From NCBI GenBank assembly GCA_027886865.1, contig JAPCJR010000008.1, positions 29,638 through 93,637 of the forward strand: DNA of 64,000 nt. Reading direction: 5' to 3'. Below, piece after piece: positions 59,079 through 64,000 of this stretch (positions are counted from its first letter, which is position 1; every line of letters starts with the position of its first letter). The position numbers were made by a program, and so were the translations under genes. Under the pieces are notes generated by a model. That model was not told the DNA's origin and ran no database searches. It worked only from the letters and a program-made list of their open reading frames with translations. This stretch comes from Nitrososphaerota archaeon. GTDB taxonomy: Archaea; Thermoproteota; Nitrososphaeria; Nitrososphaerales; UBA183.

Positions 59079-60332
59079 CAGGCCAGCACCTCGACGTCGA
59101 CTTCACAAGGGGCGTCTAGCTCGATTCCCGGACCTTCTGAAGTCTCGTCGTCGAACGTTACGATACCTAGACCCCCTCCCTCTACTCAGGGACTTACTCT
59201 CAACAGCATAGCGTACACCCAAGGGATAGTCCAGGGAAGACTGATTGTTCCGAACGCTTCTATTCTTGGAAGCGGCTGGAGCATCAAGGGTGCCGCAATA
59301 GCGGTGGCACCTCAAAACGTCACGACCAGTAACGGAATCGTGTTCAACGATTGGGCAATTAACATATTCATCTCGAACGGCCAATTCATCAACGGGACCA
59401 CCTCGGATAGCGCTCTTCTTGGCGATTCGGTGATAGTTACTGAGGGATCGAATCCTGGGTTCTACAACAGCTCTGAGGCCGCACAGCAATACATTTCTCC
59501 GGACCAAATTTGCACGACCACTACCCTGAGCAATAACGCTACCAGCTCGACATGCTCGGCAGGTCCCGCGAGTCCTCTAAAAATCGTCCAAATGGGCAGC
59601 ACCTACTTGGCGGTGGACCAGAACGCGCCCAACGCGTATTTCCAGGTCGACGGCAAGAACGTCACCGTCCAGATTTCGGGTGACCTGACCTACTCACAGG
59701 TACTGGCACTTGCGGAAGGCATCATACAGAGCCCCTCGACGTCCCAGACCTCCACCACTTCGAACACGTCGGCCAGTCTGTTGCCCGGCTGCACCCAACC
59801 CGTGGCACGCCCGACCTACGGCGCGAACATCACTCTCTCACCCGGCCAGACCCTGAACTTCTGCGTGGAGCTCTACTACTACTCGGCGACAGGCAGCCCG
59901 CCCGCCACGGTCGACCTGGCGAGCTTCGCGTCCCTCGAGTCCCTCTTCGATTCCCATCTGCACAGCGCCCTCGCCAACTTCACCATGACGTATTCGACGG
60001 CCCAGGGTCCGAGCACCCCCGCCTCGGTCCAGATCGGGGGACCCTCGAACGAGAACGAAGGTTTCTTGGTGGAGTACCAGATCACCCCCAAGCTTGGCAT
60101 TACGAATGGAGCCTACGGGCTGAACCTTGCGGCGTACGAAGGGCCGAGCCCGGGGGGCGCCCTCGAAATGTGCACGACGGATTTTCTCATCGTCCTCGGC
60201 GACGGGGTGCCAAACTACGATAACGTCGGGTCATGCATCCTCGCCGTGGGCAGCCCTCAGTCCCCGGGACTGCCTTACATCCCGAATACTCTGGTCGCAA
60301 CAGGCTTCGGCGTGAGCTACACGAACGGCTGA
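58992..60332 (+). CDS. Secreted or membrane-anchored protein with leader cassette
   Basis: 446 residues. Signal anchor (TGAVLVLAVLVVAALGAGYL at about 4-23) nearly the same as in the PQQ-like gene at 48876, then a Ser/Thr/Pro-rich linker and two exported domains joined by a second Ser/Thr linker (about residues 250-268). Contains many sequons and paired Cys (CTTTT...CSAG, LPGCTQP...FCVEL, MCTTD...SCILA). No family recognised. Hairpin element H copy 2 follows seven bases after the stop codon. Likely an AglB substrate at the cell surface. Confidence 0.65.
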   Translation: MRRTGAVLVLAVLVVAALGAGYLAVSSGRQASTSTSTSQGASSSIPGPSEVSSSNVTIPRPPPSTQGLTLNSIAYTQGIVQGRLIVPNASILGSGWSIKGAAIAVAPQNVTTSNGIVFNDWAINIFISNGQFINGTTSDSALLGDSVIVTEGSNPGFYNSSEAAQQYISPDQICTTTTLSNNATSSTCSAGPASPLKIVQMGSTYLAVDQNAPNAYFQVDGKNVTVQISGDLTYSQVLALAEGIIQSPSTSQTSTTSNTSASLLPGCTQPVARPTYGANITLSPGQTLNFCVELYYYSATGSPPATVDLASFASLESLFDSHLHSALANFTMTYSTAQGPSTPASVQIGGPSNENEGFLVEYQITPKLGITNGAYGLNLAAYEGPSPGGALEMCTTDFLIVLGDGVPNYDNVGSCILAVGSPQSPGLPYIPNTLVATGFGVSYTNG

Positions 60333-60338
60333 CTTTGT

Positions 60339-60354
60339 CGCCTCGGCGGAGGCG
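60339..60354 (+). repeat. Hairpin element H, copy 2
   Basis: CGCCTC-GGCG-GAGGCG again, just after the stop of the 58992 gene, followed by a tail similar to that of copy 1 (48761-48776). It could act as a terminator-like hairpin or a recombination scar. Confidence 0.6.
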
Positions 60355-60421
60355 CAATGAGAGCCCTACACACGGCAAGACCCTCGCACCGCTTATTACT
60401 CATGCCGCCTCATCCGCGGCC

Positions 60422-61363
60422 ATGAAGACCACGAGGGCCCTAAGGAAGAAGCTCGACAACTGGAAGCAGAAGCCGATCGTAGCTCCAGGAGTACACGACC
60501 CGTACTGCGCGAGGATAGCGGAGAAGCTGGGGTTCGACACCCTCTACATGGGGGGCGCCGCGACGTCGATGTCCAGGCTCGGGATGGCCGACTTTGGGCT
60601 CGCTACCGCCGCCGAGGTACAGGCGAACGCAAGGTACATCACCAGCGTGACCGACCTCCCCCTGATCGCCGACTCTGACAACGGCTACGGGAACGCCCTG
60701 AACACGATGCGGACGGTAAAGGACTACATCCGGGCGGGCGTGGCAGGGATACACATCGAGGACCAGGTGATTCCGAAGCGCTGCGGCCACCTCAAGGGCA
60801 AGATGGTCGTCTCCCTGGAGGAGATGGTGGGCAAGATAAAGGCGGCCAAGAAGGTCATCGGCGAGGAGGACCCCGACTTTGTGCTCATCGCGCGGACGGA
60901 CGCGAGGGGCGCGGTGGGCGGGGGCCTGGACGACGCCGTCAGGCGCCTGAAGGCCTACCGGCGGGCGGGGGCGGACCTCGTCTTCGCGGATGGGCTCCTG
61001 TCGAAGGAGGAGCTGGCCACCGTATGCAGAGAGACGGCGGCTCCCACCGTCTTCCATCCCACGGCCATATCGCCGCGTCTAGGGGTCGACGAGTGCCACG
61101 AGATGGGCGTCGCGCTGATGATCTACCCTTTCGCCTCGATACACGCCATGTCGGTCGCTGTGTGGGACTTCCTCGCGCAGCTGAAGAAGGAGGACACCAA
61201 GGCCCAGGTGAAGTTCGAGGAGAGAAACAAGGGCCATCCTCTGAGCGACCTCCGCAAGCTCTTCGACCTCGGAGGTCTGGCGGAGCTCCAAGCCTATGAG
61301 AGGGAGTTCATCCCGGCCGAGGAGGTCAAGGCGAAGTACGGGAGGCAGACGGTCGGGATCTAG
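60422..61363 (+). CDS. Isocitrate lyase/PEP mutase family enzyme (methylisocitrate-lyase-like)
   Basis: 313 residues, a TIM barrel. VAPGVHDPYCARIAEKLGFDTLYMGG at the N terminus (core GVHDPYCARIAEK), DSDNGYGN (metal site), GIHIEDQVIPKRCGHLKGK with the KRCGH catalytic motif of methylisocitrate lyase, and IARTDARG. Likely cleaves 2-methylisocitrate or a related 2-hydroxy acid; oxaloacetate decarboxylase is an alternative. ATG 60422, with a TATA-like CGCTTATTAC 26 bases before. Its stop is adjacent to that of the convergent HD gene. Confidence 0.85.
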   Translation: MKTTRALRKKLDNWKQKPIVAPGVHDPYCARIAEKLGFDTLYMGGAATSMSRLGMADFGLATAAEVQANARYITSVTDLPLIADSDNGYGNALNTMRTVKDYIRAGVAGIHIEDQVIPKRCGHLKGKMVVSLEEMVGKIKAAKKVIGEEDPDFVLIARTDARGAVGGGLDDAVRRLKAYRRAGADLVFADGLLSKEELATVCRETAAPTVFHPTAISPRLGVDECHEMGVALMIYPFASIHAMSVAVWDFLAQLKKEDTKAQVKFEERNKGHPLSDLRKLFDLGGLAELQAYEREFIPAEEVKAKYGRQTVGI

Positions 61364-61921
61364 TCAGGGCTCGACCTGCGAAAGGATTTCGAGGAGCGCG
61401 GCATCCTCGACCTGCCCCCTCGCCGAGACCCAGAACTCCCTCGCCAGCGACTGGTCCCCCCTCTCGTTCGCGTACTCCCACGCCTGTATAGCCATCTCCA
61501 GCTTGTCCACCTGCCGCACCAAGCGCGCCTCAGGGGTCTTGCCGCCGATGAACTCGTGCCAAGCCTCGAGATAGAGAGCCCTCTGCTCCTCGGACAATTC
61601 GCCCAGCAGCTCCTCTATCGCCTTGGTCTCCATGTCTGTCTTGCGCTTCCCCGACCTCTCCTCTGGCATTGCGTCCCCCACTATTGCCTCCGGCAGGTCG
61701 TGCAGCAGCGCGAGCCTCAGCGCCTTGCCCGTGTCCAGTCCGAGCGAGTCGCTGAAGATCAGGGTGATGAGCGCGGTCCGGTAGGAATGGTCAGCCACGG
61801 ACTCCGGCCGGGCCATCCCGAGCTTCTTCACCCAGCCCCTCCTCATCTCAGACTTGAGCCGCCCTGACATCATGAAGAACTGCAGCAGGCTCCGGGAGAC
61901 GGCTTCGGGTCCAATGTCCAT
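61364..61921 (-). CDS. HD-domain nucleotidase (YfbR/HDDC2-like)
   Basis: 185 residues. Metal-binding His/Asp residues in ESVADHSYRTALI, LALLHDLPEAIVGD and RQVDKLEMAIQAWEY match the YfbR/HDDC2 deoxyribonucleoside 5'-monophosphatase group. Probably removes phosphate from dNMPs (family knowledge). ATG 61921. Together with tmk and the HD dNTPase-like gene at 12 kb it suggests active control of nucleotide pools. Confidence 0.88.
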   Translation of the reverse strand: MDIGPEAVSRSLLQFFMMSGRLKSEMRRGWVKKLGMARPESVADHSYRTALITLIFSDSLGLDTGKALRLALLHDLPEAIVGDAMPEERSGKRKTDMETKAIEELLGELSEEQRALYLEAWHEFIGGKTPEARLVRQVDKLEMAIQAWEYANERGDQSLAREFWVSARGQVEDAALLEILSQVEP

Positions 61922-61958
61922 ACTTCGACCGTCGGCCTCCGAGATAATAACGCTCTTG

Positions 61959-62729
61959 TCAATATCCCGACTTGACCAGGCCTGCGTAGTCGAAGACCAT
62001 CACGCCGTCGCTGTTGTCGAGGGCGTACTGGACCTGTTGCTCGTAGTCTTGCTTGCTCGAGGCGGCGACGACCTCGACGCCTGCGATCATCCCATGGTGT
62101 ATGTACTGCTGGTCGCTGGGGGCGTACGTCTCGACGACCAGGAGGTCGGGGGTCACCGGGAGGGAGGGGTATGTGGTCGTGATTGCGGTCTTCCCGGAGT
62201 AGGAGGAGGACAGCTGGCCGAATAGGGCCGTCTGCGTCGCGATTGTGAGCGTGGACATGTCGAGGCTTATCCCGTCCTCGCCGTCCGAGTAGATCGATGT
62301 GGGGATGGCTTGGGTGCTGTTCGTGAAGTAGAGCGCAAAGAAGATCTTCAGGCCCTGGTCGTGGGCGGAGGCGGCGAACTGGGTAAGAGAGTCGCTAGTG
62401 AAGAGCAGCGTCCCGGCCCGGTAGACTTGGAAGAATATGGTGTTGAAGCCTTGGGAGGTTGCCGTGCTCAGCAGCTCCCCGAAGTTCGACCCGTTGACCA
62501 TCCCGTTACCCTGGTTGACGTAGAGGATGATCGGCTTTGAGGAGGCGCTCGTTTCGGAGGTCGAAGCAGACTGCGTCGTCGATGAGGAACCGCTGGACGT
62601 CCCCCGTTGCCCCTGAACCGAGGTGGTGGCAAGCAGGTACCCGACGATCGCGACCAACGCAATCCCGCCGACGACGTAGTACTTCGCCCTCGACTGCGAG
62701 GAGTTCCTGCGGCTCTTACGTCTGCTCAA
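61959..62729 (-). CDS. Secreted protein with possible TIM-barrel glycosidase-like domain
   Basis: 256 residues. A strongly basic start (SRRKSRRNSSQSR), one membrane helix (about 18-36), a Ser/Thr linker, then an exported domain with a barrel-like rhythm: IILYVNQGNGMVNGSNFGELL, GFNTIFFQVYRAGTL, DQGLKIFFALYFT and DGVMVFDYAGL. FFQVYRAG and the final DG-MVFDY resemble the putative glycoside-hydrolase-like group in which strands carry catalytic acids, but no catalytic pair can be assigned. TTG 62729. Divergent from proC. Confidence 0.55.
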   Translation of the reverse strand: MSRRKSRRNSSQSRAKYYVVGGIALVAIVGYLLATTSVQGQRGTSSGSSSTTQSASTSETSASSKPIILYVNQGNGMVNGSNFGELLSTATSQGFNTIFFQVYRAGTLLFTSDSLTQFAASAHDQGLKIFFALYFTNSTQAIPTSIYSDGEDGISLDMSTLTIATQTALFGQLSSSYSGKTAITTTYPSLPVTPDLLVVETYAPSDQQYIHHGMIAGVEVVAASSKQDYEQQVQYALDNSDGVMVFDYAGLVKSGY

Positions 62730-62857
62730 GTTCGTCCATGGCTCGCTGCAGGCAGGAGCGCAGGCGGGGAATTATATCTGCGCCTCTCTGGGTGGTCGCG
62801 CTTTCGGACAGGCTCCGAAGGAAGTTATTAACCGGAAATCCGGACCATCCGTTCGCG

Positions 62858-63658
62858 TTGATCGTCGCGGTCATCGGAGCCGGCAAGATTGGAGAGGCCG
62901 TCGCGAACTCGATCGCAAAGTCGAAGCAGGCCACGAAGGTGGTGATGACCAAGAGGAACGTCTCGACCCTGCCGCGCTCGCGATCAGGAAAGATCTTGGT
63001 GACCTCGGACAACCGCGAGGCCGCCAAGAAGGCGGACCTCATATTGATAGCCGTAAAGGCCGGCGACGCGAAGCAGGTCCTCGGCGAGATCTCCCAGTTC
63101 ACCGCCGACAAGATAGTCATATCGCTGATGGCGGCGATCACAATCGAGCGGCTCGAGAGGGCCCTCCCCAAGGCGAAGGTGGTCAGGTCGATGCCGAACA
63201 TCGCCGCGGTCATAGGCGAGGCGATAACCGCCTATTCGCTCGGCACCAAGGTGACCCCCGCCGACGAGGTCACTGTCCAGCTGGTCCTCGGGAGCTTCGG
63301 GGACTATGTCAAGGTGCCCGAGTCCCTGTTGAACCCCATCACCGCCCTGAGCGGGAGCGGCCCCGCGTACATCGCGGTCGTGATCGAGGCGATGGTGAGC
63401 GCCGGCCTAAAGGTGGGGATACCGAGGGACATCTCCCTCAAGCTTGTGACCAAGACGCTGACGGGGACCGCCGACCTCCTGAGCGTGAAGAAGATGCACC
63501 CCGCGGAGCTCCGCGACACCGTCACGACCCCGGCCGGGACGACCATCGCCGGCATCTACGAGCTAGAGAGAGGCTCTCTGAGGACCAGCATGATGAACGC
63601 TGTGGAAGCGGCCACGATGGCGGCCGAAAAGGTCGCCAAGAAGTTCGAGAACGATTGA
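62858..63658 (+). CDS. proC: Pyrroline-5-carboxylate reductase
   Basis: 266 residues. Last step of proline synthesis, reducing pyrroline-5-carboxylate with NAD(P)H. Rossmann motif VIGAGKIGEAVA at the N terminus, VVRSMPNIAA, the TALSGSGPAYIAV block and LRDTVTTPAGTTIAGI are characteristic. TTG 62858 was selected because a TATA-like GTTATTAACC lies about 29 bases upstream and the Rossmann strand starts at once; the open frame to 62537 is antisense to the secreted gene. Confidence 0.93.
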   Translation: MIVAVIGAGKIGEAVANSIAKSKQATKVVMTKRNVSTLPRSRSGKILVTSDNREAAKKADLILIAVKAGDAKQVLGEISQFTADKIVISLMAAITIERLERALPKAKVVRSMPNIAAVIGEAITAYSLGTKVTPADEVTVQLVLGSFGDYVKVPESLLNPITALSGSGPAYIAVVIEAMVSAGLKVGIPRDISLKLVTKTLTGTADLLSVKKMHPAELRDTVTTPAGTTIAGIYELERGSLRTSMMNAVEAATMAAEKVAKKFEND

Positions 63659-63709
63659 CCGGGCCTCCGCGCAGGCGCTACAGGCCTCCAAGACCCGGAG
63701 TTCATGCAA

Positions 63710-63729
63710 GTGTGAAGACATTTTCACAC
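63710..63729. promoter_or_regulatory. TGTGAA/TTCACA inverted repeat before cdvB
   Basis: GTGTGAA (63710-63716), a 6-base spacer and TTCACAC (63723-63729) form a perfect 7-bp inverted repeat. It sits directly upstream of the expected TATA position (about 63735-63741) of cdvB, where a repressor or activator could act. Confidence 0.55.
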
Positions 63730-63765
63730 ACCCCAAGATAGGCCTCGAATTGCCCCCGGCTCAGG

Positions 63766-64000
63766 ATGTCACAATTTACAAACAACTGGGATAAGAAGAA
63801 GTCCGCGGGGATTAGCGAGAGGCTCAGGAACGCCTTCAGCAACCCCGGGCCGATGAAGCCCCGGTTGGACGGGCTCATGCGCCAGATACAGATCGTGATG
63901 TCGAAGCTCGACACGTCGATGGCGAAGCTCCGCGACCGGGACGCCGCCCTCTTCGCAAAGACGGTGTCCGCCGTCCAGAAGCACGAGCTCCAAAGGGCCT
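63766..64000 (+). CDS. cdvB: ESCRT-III-like cell division protein CdvB (partial)
   Basis: First 78 residues of an ESCRT-III/Snf7-family protein, cut by the window end. A basic first helix (ISERLRNAFSNPGPMKPRLD) leads into the long helix pattern QIQIVMSKLDTSMAKLRDRDAALFAKTV typical of archaeal CdvB, whose filaments constrict the membrane at division. ATG 63766. No cdvA or cdvC is next to it in the visible part, as in Thaumarchaeota where cdv genes are dispersed. An inverted repeat made of the origin-associated hexamer lies upstream. Confidence 0.85.
   Translation, partial: MSQFTNNWDKKKSAGISERLRNAFSNPGPMKPRLDGLMRQIQIVMSKLDTSMAKLRDRDAALFAKTVSAVQKHELQRA

Noticed and set aside
1..64000. CRISPR array, rRNA operon, prophage or integrase
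   Set aside because: No regularly spaced repeats, rRNA sequence or phage genes were seen. The only mobile elements are three lone TnpB genes and one transposase fragment.

Overview
The window is archaeal and most likely comes from the Nitrososphaerota (Thaumarchaeota) or a close TACK relative. The evidence is the information-processing set: both halves of DNA polymerase D, an Orc1/Cdc6 initiator, GINS, PCNA, eukaryote-type primase, TFB, TFS, Elf1, RpoL, RpoF, Csl4, Nop10, Pus10, Nob1, geranylgeranylglyceryl phosphate synthase, an ESCRT-III/CdvB gene and an intron-containing tRNA. The DNA is GC-rich and gene-dense. Most genes have a TATA-like box about 25 to 30 bases before an ATG, GTG or TTG, so leaderless transcripts seem common. 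No rRNA, CRISPR array or prophage was seen.

Layout. 0-3.5 kb: the end of PolD small subunit, cdc6, and a likely replication origin of about 500 bp with three origin recognition boxes, followed by three small DNA-binding (HTH) genes. 3.5-8 kb: an elf1, GGGP synthase, PolD large-subunit operon. 8-16.5 kb: serine hydroxymethyltransferase, Sec61-beta with a DUF2070 membrane protein, thymidylate kinase with an HD dNTPase-like protein, and a possible repair group (XPD-like helicase, RNase H-fold protein, degenerate ATPase). 17-26.7 kb: topoisomerase I, CofE, glycine cleavage T and H proteins, AglB/STT3, the L44e-S27e-aIF2alpha-Nop10 operon and PCNA. 26.8-34.5 kb: a large SPFH protein, a leaderless microprotein, priS-GINS, and two lone TnpB elements that bracket tfs-rpoL. 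34.6-47.5 kb: Csl4, Dph2, L10e, tRNA and rRNA methyltransferases, DUF655, RpoF, L21e, Pus10, SRP54, Dph6, aIF5A, Nob1, tRNA-Ala(CGC) and NadE. 47.6-52.7 kb: secreted proteins, a third TnpB and nicotinate phosphoribosyltransferase. 53-64 kb: an interrupted tRNA-His, small membrane and zinc-ribbon proteins, a Y-family polymerase with a NUDIX hydrolase, TFB divergent from a winged-helix gene, an isocitrate-lyase-family enzyme, ProC, and the start of cdvB.

Working together: replication (origin, Cdc6, PolD, PCNA, PriS, GINS), nucleotide supply and sanitation (Tmk, two HD proteins, NUDIX), ribosome and translation-factor maturation (Nob1, KsgA, Pus10, Dph2/Dph6, aIF5A), C1 metabolism (GlyA, GcvT, GcvH) and NAD synthesis (pncB, nadE) are all represented.

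Strongest leads: the ORB-bearing origin; a TGTGAA/TTCACA motif that is dense beside the origin and recurs as an inverted repeat before cdvB; a 138-bp promoter-plus-signal-peptide cassette shared by two different secreted proteins; a tRNA-His that appears interrupted twice; genes with no canonical start codon (L10e, DUF2070); and TnpB elements whose terminal hairpins differ by compensatory changes. All functional calls rest on motif reading and memory of protein families. No search was run.
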